A model generated the notes under the pieces. That model was not told the DNA's origin and did not search any database. It worked only from the letters and a program-made list of their open reading frames with translations. The position numbers and the translations under genes are program-made. A stretch of DNA of 64,000 nt from Candidatus Gastranaerophilales bacterium (lineage in GTDB: Bacteria > Cyanobacteriota > Vampirovibrionia > Gastranaerophilales > Gastranaerophilaceae): positions 111,196-175,195 of the forward strand of contig CALUYZ010000002.1 of NCBI GenBank assembly GCA_944325175.1, given 5' to 3'. Each line of letters starts with the position of its first letter. Position 1 is the first letter of the stretch. Shown piece by piece: positions 51,003 to 60,316 of this stretch.

Positions 51003-52040
51003 ATTAACGTTATCTGAAATTTTATTAAAATCAACTAAAGGCTTTAATTTAAGAGCATAAAAATTATCAACATTTTGGAATTTTAAAATTTTTACCATAT
51101 CTTTTTCTGTTGTAATTGCCGCTTTTAAATTAAGGCTTTTTAATTCTTCATTTATCATATCAACGGTTTTTTGATTGTATTCAAAATGGTCATCAAAGCT
51201 TATTGTTTTTTTAATTTCAAGGTCATCTAAAATGGAATAAAATTTATCAGGCGCACCGATTCCTGAAAAAGCTAAAGCTTCTTTTTTATCTAAAATTTCG
51301 CCTGTTTTAATGTTATAAATTTCGCCTTTTATCATTTTACATATTTCAAAATCTTTAATGTTTTTTGTTATATAGGGGTTAATTTCGCCGCTTCCCCCTT
51401 TTTGAACAACAATAATTTTATCTGCCCTTTTAATTTCAGATAAAGGTTCTCTTAAAGGCCCCATAGGAAGGCAAAAACCGTTTCCAAACGCACTTTTTGA
51501 ATCTATCAAGAGAAGGGATAAATTCTTTTTTATTTTTCTGTTTGAAAACCCGTCATCCATAATAATAACTTGAATGTCAAAATTTTCTTTCAGGTATTTT
51601 GCAGCTTTTATTCTATCGGATGAAGTTACAACAACAACATTTTTTGTTTTTTTTGAAATTAAATTAACTTCATCGCCTGATAAAATTGGGTCATCAATTA
51701 AAATTTCATCAAAATTTTTAATTAAGTTAACTTTTTTATTGTCCAATTTGCCTTGATAGCCCCTTGATAAAATTGCAACTTTTAAGTTTTTTTCTGCCAA
51801 AAAATTTGCAAGTTCAATTACAACAGGGGTTTTGCCAACACCACCCGTTGTTAGGTTGCCAACACAAATTACAAATGGTTCAACAACAGTTTCTTTTAAA
51901 AGGTTTATTTTGTATAAAAAATTTTTTATATTTATAAAAAGAAAATAAAAAACGGTAGGCAAAATAAACAAAATTGTTAAAAGTGCTGATTTTTTACCAT
52001 AGTGAAAATCTGTTATTTTCTTTTTTATGTTAAATGCCAT
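50991..52040 (-). CDS. lpxK: Tetraacyldisaccharide 4'-kinase
   Basis: 349 residues. After an N-terminal membrane-associated helix comes the P-loop VGNLTTGGVGKTPVVIELANFL, ILSRGYQGK, GDEVNLIS, and IIMDDGFSNRKIKKNLSLLLID, all typical of LpxK. It phosphorylates the lipid A precursor and implies LPS synthesis. It follows the MlaD-type gene by 2 bp, so envelope lipid genes are grouped here. Confidence 0.93.
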   Translation of the reverse strand: MAFNIKKKITDFHYGKKSALLTILFILPTVFYFLFINIKNFLYKINLLKETVVEPFVICVGNLTTGGVGKTPVVIELANFLAEKNLKVAILSRGYQGKLDNKKVNLIKNFDEILIDDPILSGDEVNLISKKTKNVVVVTSSDRIKAAKYLKENFDIQVIIMDDGFSNRKIKKNLSLLLIDSKSAFGNGFCLPMGPLREPLSEIKRADKIIVVQKGGSGEINPYITKNIKDFEICKMIKGEIYNIKTGEILDKKEALAFSGIGAPDKFYSILDDLEIKKTISFDDHFEYNQKTVDMINEELKSLNLKAAITTEKDMVKILKFQNVDNFYALKLKPLVDFNKISDNVNLFN

Positions 52041-52042
52041 AA

Positions 52043-53410
52043 TTAAAACATCAGCCTGAACAATAAGAACCTTTTATTCAATTTTTCAGAGAATTTTCTT
52101 AGGTTTCTTGTTGTTATCATTGCATCTTTAATTGAATTATTTATTGTAAGCTGTTCTTCGCCTGAAACTTCGTTTACTTTTTTCAAGTTTTCGTTCACTT
52201 CTTTTACTGCATTATTGATGCCGGAAACAGATTCTTTAAGATCTTTTCTTAATTTTTCATCGCCTGCAAATTCATTAATGTAGCAAGAAATATCCGCTAA
52301 ATTCCTTGAAATTTCGCCTAAATCTGAAAGCATTTCTTTGGTTTCAGGAGTTTCTATGATTTTATTCATATTATCTGACAATCTGCCGACAGATTTTATT
52401 GTGTTTCTTAAATCTTGCTGTACTTCTTTATCGCCAACAATATCGTTCAAATTATCAGATAAAACAGTAAGTTTTTTGGTCAAAATATTTGTTTGTTTTA
52501 AAACTGCATCTAATTCTTCCTTAGATGAATCAATTAATGCCATTGCTTTATCTATTGTGGTTGTTGCTTTTTTAGTTAAATCATTAATATTTACAACAGA
52601 TTCTCTGATGTCTGTCACAAAATCGTCGGATAGAATTTCCATAACCCTGTCATTAACACTTGCAAGAGAATGAGCAGCCTTATATTGAAGTTCAAGAAAA
52701 TCGCTTATTCTCATAGGTTCAATTATTGTATAGGGGGAATCTGTCATTGGTGCTTCCATTTTAGCGCCGTTTTTAAGTTCAAATCTTAGAGTATTATTAG
52801 CTGTAAGATATGCTGCAATGTTGGAATTATCCAAAATAAGCCCCGGTAAATCTATTGTATAGCCAATTTTTAGAGTATTTTTTGTTTTAAATTTTGACCT
52901 GTATTCCAATGGAGCAGCGGAAGTTGGGATAACCCTTGCATCTTCAACTTTGCCTATTTTTGTAAATTTATCTGATAAAACCATATAAACATCTTGACCT
53001 TCTTTGATATTGGTAGATGTTTTGTTTGTTTCCATATAAATATAATTAACTTTTGGCGGCATGACTTCTAAAAATTGTTCGCCGATAAGCCCCGATTGCT
53101 GAATTGAAATTGTTGAAGCATGGGGGATTTTAACACCCTTTTCAGTAATAACAAACTTAACTTTAACGTGGCTGTCTTTACCGTCTACAACGGGAATTAT
53201 TTCTTCAATTTGACCGATTCTAAGCCCCATCATCTGAACACCGGAGCCTGCGCGAATACCATTTATATCATGGAAAATTACTTCAATTCTTTCACCCGAC
53301 GATAAGCTTCTGCCTTTAATCCAAAGCACGGTGAAAATAAGAATTATAAGCGCGGTAACTGTTAAAATACCAACTTTTAAGGATGAAGAAACTTTTCTGT
53401 TTGAAGCCAT
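52043..53410 (-). CDS. MlaD/MCE-domain lipid transport protein
   Basis: 455 residues. A single N-terminal membrane helix (VGILTVTALIILIFTVLWI), then an MCE domain with VIFHDINGIRAGSGVQMMGLRIGQI and ISIQQSGLIGEQFLEVMPP, then a long helical region with repeated NDL/SDN motifs (LTVLSDNLNDIVGDK, SVGRLSDNMNKII) like other long MlaD/PqiB relatives. It would form a periplasm-spanning lipid channel. The ATPase and permease are not in this window. Confidence 0.88.
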   Translation of the reverse strand: MASNRKVSSSLKVGILTVTALIILIFTVLWIKGRSLSSGERIEVIFHDINGIRAGSGVQMMGLRIGQIEEIIPVVDGKDSHVKVKFVITEKGVKIPHASTISIQQSGLIGEQFLEVMPPKVNYIYMETNKTSTNIKEGQDVYMVLSDKFTKIGKVEDARVIPTSAAPLEYRSKFKTKNTLKIGYTIDLPGLILDNSNIAAYLTANNTLRFELKNGAKMEAPMTDSPYTIIEPMRISDFLELQYKAAHSLASVNDRVMEILSDDFVTDIRESVVNINDLTKKATTTIDKAMALIDSSKEELDAVLKQTNILTKKLTVLSDNLNDIVGDKEVQQDLRNTIKSVGRLSDNMNKIIETPETKEMLSDLGEISRNLADISCYINEFAGDEKLRKDLKESVSGINNAVKEVNENLKKVNEVSGEEQLTINNSIKDAMITTRNLRKFSEKLNKRFLLFRLMF

Positions 53411-54296
53411 AATCTCTTCTCTAATACTAACGGGTTGATTATACTATAAAAAAAATTTCTTTGAAAGAATAATCATAAACAAATACACCTTTTATTGGGC
53501 ATTGTTTGTAAAAAATATAGGCATGTGAAGCGAAATTCCGTAGCATGGATGTGAAGGCAAAGCCTGAACGAAGACGATTGACGAAGCGACTGAAACCTTT
53601 TAGGTTTCAAAAGTGTAGTTCAAAATTAGTGAGCCGCCGGGAATTTCAAGAGGATTCAACGTGTTATGCATTGCCCGAAACGGTACAATAGCCGCCGTAG
53701 GATAATTGAGCAAACGAACGACAGCAGAAGCGATAGTGAGTTTTGCGAAATACCCACAGGCGGAAAGAAAGCGTAAGCCAGAGTGAAGGGCAAAATGATG
53801 AATTTTGCCCGAAACTGTTGATAGCCGCCGTTATGAATGAAGCGCAAGCGGAATGAATGAACAAATCTTAGTAAAAATAAGAAGCGGTGCGACTTTGTCG
53901 CATAAGCTCTATTTTTACTGATTTGACAGGCGGAAAGAAAGCGCAAGCCAGAGTGAAGGTTTTGGCGGGTGATGAACCCGACACAAACCGAAACTATTGA
54001 TAGCCGCCGTAGGATAATTGAGCAAACGAACGACAGCGGAAGCGATAGTGAGTTTTGCGAAATACCCACAGGCGGAAAGAAAGCAAAAAACCAATAAAAA
54101 ATTGCGCTGTTGCAGCGATATCGATGCGCGCGACCTATCCCTTAAAAGGAAGGACTCCAAAACGTATGCAAGGAGTTAGGCGAAATTTTAATTGAGCCTT
54201 ACTCTTTGTAGTGTTTTACTGAAAGTAAAACACGTATTTTGGAGGGGCTCTACCTGCTGAGCATTTGCCGTTAGGCAAATAAAAAAAATAAAAAAT
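53411..54296. repeat. GC-rich repeat cluster left of tRNA-Lys(UUU)
   Basis: No gene. An 82-bp unit (GCCGCCGTAGGATAATTGAG... AAGAAAGC) occurs at 53691-53772 and 54003-54084 with one mismatch; a shorter unit containing GCGGAAAGAAAGCG recurs at 53758-53789 and 53927-53960. The block is visibly richer in G+C than its neighbours. ORFs in it arise from the repeats. Confidence 0.8.
54126..54262 (-). pseudogene. tRNA-Lys fragment split by a 97-bp insertion
   Basis: 54126-54149 equals the anticodon-side part of tRNA-Lys and 54247-54262 equals its D-arm part. The 97 bp between them has ends CTCCAAAA and TTTTGGAG (8-bp inverted repeats) and an internal perfect 10-bp hairpin GTGTTTTACT-GAA-AGTAAAACAC, the look of a miniature inverted-repeat element. 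Confidence 0.6.
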
Positions 54297-54369
54297 TGCG
54301 CTTGGCGCGATTCGAACGCGCGACCTATCCCTTAAAAGGGGAGTGCTCTACCTGCTGAGCTACAAGCGC
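54297..54369 (-). tRNA. tRNA-Lys (UUU)
   Basis: Minus strand: acceptor GCGCTTG/CAAGCGC with discriminator A, D-arm AGCTCAGCAGGTAGAGC, anticodon loop CTTTTAA (UUU), T-arm GCGCG TTCGAAT CGCGC. The anticodon stem has one mismatch at its outer end (CTCCC/GGGAT). CCA is not encoded. Confidence 0.92.
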
Positions 54370-54495
54370 AAATAATTGTTATTTAATTTTCATTTTCTTG
54401 TATCTCAGCCGGTATCACCCTCCCCTTTGGGAGTGCTCATATTTTGTTGGTTCGGCTGACTGCCTCACCAAGGCTGAGCTACAAGCGCAAATAAT
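54354..54495. repeat. 23-bp direct repeat of the tRNA-Lys 5' end
   Basis: GCTGAGCTACAAGCGCAAAT plus AAT occurs at 54354-54376 (inside and just beyond the tRNA) and again at 54473-54495. The 96 bp between them contain a second tRNA-like stub (CTCCCCTTTGGGAG). This is consistent with insertion or slippage duplication at the tRNA end. Confidence 0.65.
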
Positions 54496-54641
54496 AAGTA
54501 TTTACTTTTCAAGTTAAAATCGGCTCATCAACTGCCGACTTAAATAGATTACCAAGAACAAAATTCTACGTCAACAAATTTTTTAAAATAATTAAATAAA
54601 AAGGGTAATTTATAAATTTTATTTAAGAATATAATGGTGAT

Positions 54642-55049
54642 ATGAAAAAAAATTTAGCTAAAATTCTTCTGTTTTTATTTTTGTTTGCATGCCCAAAAAG
54701 CGCATTTGGGGGCGAAGTTGCCCAATATTTTCATTCTTTTTATTATAGCTATCTTTCACTTTTAGAAGTTCCAAACAGTGAAAGAAATTTATTAAATTTA
54801 ATAAAGCAAATTTCAGATAATAAAGTTTATTATTTAGAAAACAATTTAAAAGAAGCAAAAACAAAAGAAGAAATTGAAGCAGCCTTAATTTTAATTGATG
54901 AAGAATATTGTGATTTAATTGAAAATATAAATTTTGAAGCTGAATACGTTTGCCACCAAGAATTAAGTTCATCAAACTGCAAAAAACTTCAAAAGGCGCA
55001 TAAAAAATTTATGCGCCAATTAAAAAGAAATAAATTAAAAACTTTATGA
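54642..55049 (+). CDS. Small secreted protein of unknown function
   Basis: 135 residues with a signal peptide (ILLFLFLFACPKSAFGG). The mature part is helical and has three Cys (EEYCDLI, EYVCHQ, SNCKKL). No domain recognised. Its 3' end is convergent with valS, overlapping by 6 bp, and the last codons coincide with the valS terminator hairpin. Confidence 0.65.
   Translation: MKKNLAKILLFLFLFACPKSAFGGEVAQYFHSFYYSYLSLLEVPNSERNLLNLIKQISDNKVYYLENNLKEAKTKEEIEAALILIDEEYCDLIENINFEAEYVCHQELSSSNCKKLQKAHKKFMRQLKRNKLKTL
54995..55017 (-). terminator. valS terminator inside the convergent gene
   Basis: GGCGCATAAA/TTTATGCGCC stem, followed on the minus strand by TTTTG. It lies within the coding 3' end of the 54642 gene. 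Confidence 0.65.
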
Positions 55050-57650
55050 TAAATTTTTAATTAAATCTGAAATAGCTCCTGCTTCAGCTTCAATTTCAGC
55101 TATTCTGTCTTTTGTTTTTTGAACAACATCAGCTGGCGCACTTTCAACAAATTTTTGATTGTTTATTCTGCCAACCAAAGAAGCTTTTTCTTTATTTAAT
55201 TTATCAAGCTTTTTATTTTGCCTGTTTATTTCTTCATTTATATCAATAAGCCCAACTAAAGGCACAATGATTTTTGAATTTTGAACAACAGCGCTTGCAG
55301 CTTGTTTATCAACTTCATTTTCATTATTAATATATTCAATGTTTTCAACTCTTGCTAAGCGTTTTAGATAGCTTTCAACCGTTTTATATAAAGCTTCTTC
55401 GCCTTGAATTTTAACATTAACTTTAACTGAAGGTGAAATATTAAATTTAGACCTTATATTTCTAATGCTTCTAATTGCATCATAAACGGTTTCCATTGCT
55501 TTTGCTTCATTATTGAAGACTAAATCTTCTCTATATGTTGGGTAATCAGATAACATAATTGCTTTTTTATCTTTTTTAATCGGCATTAATTGCCAAATTT
55601 TTTCCGTTAAATGAGGCATAATCGGGTGTAAAAGCCTTAAAAATTCATCTAAAACATAAGTTAAAACGGCTTCATTTTTTTCAATTTTAGATAATTCAAC
55701 ATACCAATCGCAATAGCAATTCCAGAAGAAATCATATAAAACTGTTGTAACTTCGCCAATTCTAAAGTTTTCAAGGTCATCTTTTACTTCTTTTATGGTT
55801 TCGTTTAATTTTGTTAAAATCCATTTATCTGCGATTGTGAATTTAGAGCTATCTAAAACAGGTTCTTTTTCCTCTAAATTCATTAAAACGAACCTTGAAG
55901 CATTCCAAACTTTGTTTGCAAAGTTTCTGCCAAACTCAAATTTTTCATCGGATAATTTAATATCTTGCCCGCCATAAGTGCAAAGGTTTGCTAATGTAAA
56001 CCTTACAGCGTCACAGCCGTATTTTTCAATAGATAAAACAGGGTCTATTGTGTTGCCTTTTGATTTTGACATTTTCTGCCCAAATTCATCTCTGATAAGG
56101 CCATGGATATAAACCGTTTTAAACGGCGGAACTTTCGTAAATTCAAGCCCCATGGTAATCATTCTTGCAACCCAGAAGAAAATAATATCAAACCCTGTAA
56201 CTAAAGTTGATGTAGGGTAGAATTTTTTAAAGTCGTCTGAATTTGTATCAGGCCAGCCCATTGTTTCAAAAGGCCATAAGCCGCTTGAAAACCAAGTGTC
56301 AAGAACATCTGTTTCTTGAGTATAATTGTTTGGGTCGGGGTTTTCAAGAGCAACAACTATTTCGCCTGTTTTATTATGATGATATGCAGGAATTTGATGC
56401 CCCCACCAAAGTTGCCTTGAAATGCACCAATCACGGATGTTTTCCATCCACATTAAATAGTTCTTTTCCCAACGTTTTGGAATAAATTGAATTGAACCGT
56501 CCTTAACTTTTTCAATGGCAGCTTTTGCAAGCGGTTCCATTTTTACAAACCATTGTTCAGATAATAAAGGTTCAATAGTTGTGTTGCACCTTTGGCATTT
56601 GCCCACGTTATGTTCGTGGTCATCAATTTTAACAAGAACCTCATGGTCTTTTAACATTCTTATGGTTCTTTTTCTTGCTTCATATCTGTCAAGGCCATGG
56701 AGTTCTGGGTGAACTTCGCTTCTTGCAATCATTTTGCCTTGTTCGTCAATAACTTTTATGAAAGGCAAATTGTGGCGTTTACCAACTTCAAAGTCGTTTG
56801 GGTCATGGGCAGGTGTAATTTTTAGAGCACCTGTTCCAAAAGATTTATCAACGTATTCATCTGCAATAATTGGAATTTCACGCCCTGTTAGGGGAATTAC
56901 ACAAGTTTTTCCGATTAAATCTTTATATTTGTAATCATTAGGGTTAACTGCAACTGCAACATCGCCAAACATTGTTTCAGGCCTTGTTGTTGCAATAACA
57001 ATAGCACCCATTTCATCTTTTATGGGGTATGAAATTTCCCACAAGTGCCCTTGTTCTGTTTCATATTCGGTTTCAATATCAGATATTGCAGATTGGCACC
57101 TTGGGCACCAGTTTACAATGTAGGAGCCTTTATAAATTAAGCCTTTATTATAAAGGTCTACAAAAACTTTTTTAACCGCCTTAGAGCAGCCTTCATCTAA
57201 AGTAAACCTTGCACGGGAAAGGTCAAACGAAGCGCCCAATGTTTTAAATTGGCCTAAAATTCTTGATTTATGTTTATTTGCCCAATCCCAAGTAATTTTA
57301 AGAAATTCTTCTCTTCCAATGTCGTGGCGGGTTTTATTTTCTTTTGCAAGTTCTTTTTCAACAACGTTTTGTGTTGCAATGCCTGCATGGTCACAGCCAG
57401 GAAGCCAAAGAGCTTCAAAGCCGTTCATTCTTTTATATCTTGTTAAAATATCTTGCAGGGTGCCATCTAGAGCATGGCCCATATGCAAAATACCGGTTAC
57501 GTTTGGTGGTGGGATAACTATTGAATAAGGGGGCTTTTTGCTTTTATTATCAGCTTTAAAAAATTCATTGTCTTCCCAAAATTTATAAATTTCATTTTCA
57601 ACTTCTCTTGCATTATAGGTAGTTGAAAGGTTTTCAATAGTTTCTGTCAT
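55044..57650 (-). CDS. valS: Valyl-tRNA synthetase
   Basis: 868 residues, normal for a bacterial ValS. HIGH motif as PPNVTGILHMGHAL, LWLPGCDHAGIATQ, the editing domain (ATTRPETMFGDVAVAVNP), WCISRQLWWGHQIPAY, KMSKS in GQKMSKSKGNTIDP, and a C-terminal coiled-coil arm (LDKLNKEKASLVGRIN). It charges tRNA-Val with proofreading of threonine. Monocistronic. Confidence 0.96.
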   Translation of the reverse strand: MTETIENLSTTYNAREVENEIYKFWEDNEFFKADNKSKKPPYSIVIPPPNVTGILHMGHALDGTLQDILTRYKRMNGFEALWLPGCDHAGIATQNVVEKELAKENKTRHDIGREEFLKITWDWANKHKSRILGQFKTLGASFDLSRARFTLDEGCSKAVKKVFVDLYNKGLIYKGSYIVNWCPRCQSAISDIETEYETEQGHLWEISYPIKDEMGAIVIATTRPETMFGDVAVAVNPNDYKYKDLIGKTCVIPLTGREIPIIADEYVDKSFGTGALKITPAHDPNDFEVGKRHNLPFIKVIDEQGKMIARSEVHPELHGLDRYEARKRTIRMLKDHEVLVKIDDHEHNVGKCQRCNTTIEPLLSEQWFVKMEPLAKAAIEKVKDGSIQFIPKRWEKNYLMWMENIRDWCISRQLWWGHQIPAYHHNKTGEIVVALENPDPNNYTQETDVLDTWFSSGLWPFETMGWPDTNSDDFKKFYPTSTLVTGFDIIFFWVARMITMGLEFTKVPPFKTVYIHGLIRDEFGQKMSKSKGNTIDPVLSIEKYGCDAVRFTLANLCTYGGQDIKLSDEKFEFGRNFANKVWNASRFVLMNLEEKEPVLDSSKFTIADKWILTKLNETIKEVKDDLENFRIGEVTTVLYDFFWNCYCDWYVELSKIEKNEAVLTYVLDEFLRLLHPIMPHLTEKIWQLMPIKKDKKAIMLSDYPTYREDLVFNNEAKAMETVYDAIRSIRNIRSKFNISPSVKVNVKIQGEEALYKTVESYLKRLARVENIEYINNENEVDKQAASAVVQNSKIIVPLVGLIDINEEINRQNKKLDKLNKEKASLVGRINNQKFVESAPADVVQKTKDRIAEIEAEAGAISDLIKNLS

Positions 57651-57766
57651 TTTCCTTTTTCTTTCTTAATTTAATGTTTTCGAAATTCAAAAAAATAATA
57701 TCACAAAAGCATTAGCCCATAAAGTGTATTATTTTTTCTTTAAAATTTGAGTATTTTTTATAAGCT

Positions 57767-59203
57767 ATGAAAAATAGGATAATTATAATTTTATTTCTGA
57801 CTATTTTTTGCTTTAACCCCGTAAACGCAGAGGTTTACGACTTTACCGACATTGAATTTGAAAAAAGCTTTAGCGAATATTACAAAAACACAAACAGAGA
57901 AATTAAACTGGAATATGCCATTGTAGATTTTTTAGAACAAAAACAAACCCCCGTCAGTCTTGATGAATGTTTGGATGTGGCTCTTAGCAATAATTTTGGC
58001 ATTAAAAGTAAATTTGAAACATATAAAAGCGCTGAATACGGCTATAAAAATTCTTTAACAAAATTTTTGCCCGAGCTTTCATATTCTTGGTATTCAATAT
58101 ATTATAACGGACAAGTTTTAGTAGGTTCAGCCTTAGTTGACAGATTCAATGAAACGGCACTGTCTTCCATAATGCTTGTAAGGCACAATTTGTTTGAAGG
58201 CGGTAAACAAATTTTTGAAGCTAAGGTTGCAAAATATAATAAATACGAACAAAAAGAAAAATTACAATTCAGCAAAGAAGAAACTTTAAAATACACTGCA
58301 ATATACTATTGGCAGCTATTACAAGCAAAAATAAATATTGAAATTCATATTAAAAATTTATATGAAAGAATAGCGCAATTAAAATTAACGGAAAATTTAG
58401 AATCAGCAGGGCTTGGAACAAAGTTTGATGTTATAAGACAAGAAAATGAAGTTGCAAGCGCAAAAAGAAGCCTTGTTGAAGCTATGAACGAATTCAGGCT
58501 AAGACAGGCAAAACTTGCCAATATGATGGGCATTGAGGTTGAAACCACTTTGTATCCTATTGAAAAAGAGGTTACGACAAACAAACTTGTAGATGAAAAT
58601 ATAACAATAGAAGAACTGTATAATGTAGCAAGTGAAAACAGAAAAGATATAAAAGCAATTAAGAATAAAATTCTTGCCATGAAAAATGAAAGAAGAACAA
58701 TATATACTGAATTTTCACCAAAACCAAGGGTTTTTTACCAATTTCAAAATCAAGGTACCGCAAAAGCAGGTTTAGGAGTTGCAAATGTATTGGGTCTTTA
58801 TGTAGATTGGAATTTAGGAACAAATTTAGGTGCAGGAACAATAACAAGAGCAAAAGCAAAAACCCATGAAATAAATTCCACTGAATATGATTTAATAATC
58901 AAATTAAGAAATATAAAAGAAGAGCTTTTAGATTCATACTATAATTCAAAACTTCTTTTAAAAAGAATTGAATTAACAAGCGAACAGGTTGGCTATGCAA
59001 CAGAATCGGTTAAGCTGGCTGAAATGAGGCTGGATGCAGGGACAGGTATTTTAATTGATGTAATTCAAGCTCAAAGTCAAAAAACCGTTGCAAGAATTGA
59101 ATATCTGCAAGCCGTGATTGATTATAACATTAATCAAGTTGAACTTCTTTTTGATGAAGGAATTATTGATATAGATAAAATTGTTGAAAACTATAAGCCA
59201 TAA
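57767..59203 (+). CDS. TolC-family outer membrane efflux protein
   Basis: 478 residues with a signal peptide (IIIILFLTIFCFNPVNA). The OEP repeats are visible: SLDECLDVALSNNFGIKSKFETYKSAEYGYKNSLTKFLPELSYS and later VKLAEMRLDAGTGILIDVIQAQSQKTVARIEYLQAVIDYNINQVELL. It forms a trimeric outer-membrane/periplasmic duct for efflux or type I secretion. No inner-membrane partner is nearby. Confidence 0.9.
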   Translation: MKNRIIIILFLTIFCFNPVNAEVYDFTDIEFEKSFSEYYKNTNREIKLEYAIVDFLEQKQTPVSLDECLDVALSNNFGIKSKFETYKSAEYGYKNSLTKFLPELSYSWYSIYYNGQVLVGSALVDRFNETALSSIMLVRHNLFEGGKQIFEAKVAKYNKYEQKEKLQFSKEETLKYTAIYYWQLLQAKINIEIHIKNLYERIAQLKLTENLESAGLGTKFDVIRQENEVASAKRSLVEAMNEFRLRQAKLANMMGIEVETTLYPIEKEVTTNKLVDENITIEELYNVASENRKDIKAIKNKILAMKNERRTIYTEFSPKPRVFYQFQNQGTAKAGLGVANVLGLYVDWNLGTNLGAGTITRAKAKTHEINSTEYDLIIKLRNIKEELLDSYYNSKLLLKRIELTSEQVGYATESVKLAEMRLDAGTGILIDVIQAQSQKTVARIEYLQAVIDYNINQVELLFDEGIIDIDKIVENYKP

Positions 59204-59242
59204 TTTTTATGCTAAAATAATTCATACTTGGGAGTTTATTTT

Positions 59243-60316
59243 ATGAAAAAAATTTTAGCTGCACTGTTTGTCTTAATTATTTTTGCCCTCAATAATGCCT
59301 CAAATGCCGCTGATGTTGATGAAATGATAGGGCAGATGATAATTTTGGGGTTTAGGGGAAATACGGTTAAATCCAAAGGCTTTAAAACGGTATTAAATCA
59401 GGTTGAAAAGGGCGAAATTGGCGGGGTTATTTTCTTTGAAGATAACATTAAAAATAAAGAAGAATTTTTAAAAATGACAACCGCCCTTAAAAATTCAAAG
59501 GCAAAAATAAAGCCTTTTATTTCAGTTGATATGGAAGGCGGCAACGTTTTAAGAATGAATGAAAATAACGGGTTTAAAAATTTTAAATCCGCAAAAGAAG
59601 TTTCAAAATTAACAACAAAAGAAGCCTACATGGAATATTCAAATATGGCAAAAGAATTGTCTGATATGAATATAAACCTTAATTTTGCTCCTTGTGTAGA
59701 TTTAGCAATTAATAAAGATTCAATAATAGAAACAAAGGAAAGAAGCTATTCAAAAGACCCAAAAGTTGTTATATCTTATGCAAAAGAATTTATAAAAGCT
59801 TTTGATGATAAAAAAATTGCAACCTCAATTAAACATTTCCCGGGTCATGGCTCCCCGACGGGCGATACGCATTTAGGCTTTGTGGATATTACAAATACAT
59901 ATAAAGATGAAGAATTAATTCCATACATTGAACTTGCAAATCTAAAACCCACGCAAACCGTTATGGTTTCACATCTTTATAATAAAAATATAGATGCAAG
60001 ATACCCCTCAAGCCTTTCTTATAATACGATTGAAAAATTTTTAAGAATACAAACAGATTTTAAAGGTGTCACAATAACAGATGACCTTGATATGGGTGCA
60101 ATCAAAAAAAATTATGAACTGTATGAAATTGTTCCTCTTGCAATTAATGCGGGTGAAAATATTCTTTTATTTTCAAATAGAGCAAACGAAGATGACAAAT
60201 TAGCAAGAAAAATTAATTTGATTATTAAAAACGGGCTTATTGAAGGAGCAATTTTGCCTTCTTGCATTTTAGAATCTTATAAAAATATAGTTGAATTAAA
60301 AAAGAAAATTAATTAA
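59243..60316 (+). CDS. GH3 family beta-N-acetylhexosaminidase (NagZ-like), secreted
   Basis: The start at 59243 (MKKILAALFVLI) gives a signal peptide and follows GGGAG; an upstream in-frame ATG is less good. 357 residues. GH3 pattern: MIGQMIILGFRG, GGVIFFEDNI, FISVDMEGGNVLRM, LNFAPCVDLAIN, KHFPGHGSPTGDTHLGFV (the NagZ His-Asp loop) and VTITDDLDMGAI with the nucleophile Asp. It probably trims muropeptides or chitin-like sugars in the periplasm. It lies 39 bp after the TolC gene. Confidence 0.88.
   Translation: MKKILAALFVLIIFALNNASNAADVDEMIGQMIILGFRGNTVKSKGFKTVLNQVEKGEIGGVIFFEDNIKNKEEFLKMTTALKNSKAKIKPFISVDMEGGNVLRMNENNGFKNFKSAKEVSKLTTKEAYMEYSNMAKELSDMNINLNFAPCVDLAINKDSIIETKERSYSKDPKVVISYAKEFIKAFDDKKIATSIKHFPGHGSPTGDTHLGFVDITNTYKDEELIPYIELANLKPTQTVMVSHLYNKNIDARYPSSLSYNTIEKFLRIQTDFKGVTITDDLDMGAIKKNYELYEIVPLAINAGENILLFSNRANEDDKLARKINLIIKNGLIEGAILPSCILESYKNIVELKKKIN

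Noticed and set aside
53656..54160. ORFs in the GC-rich block left of tRNA-Lys(UUU)
   Set aside because: The frames derive from the repeats, contain no recognisable domain and lack Shine-Dalgarno sequences.
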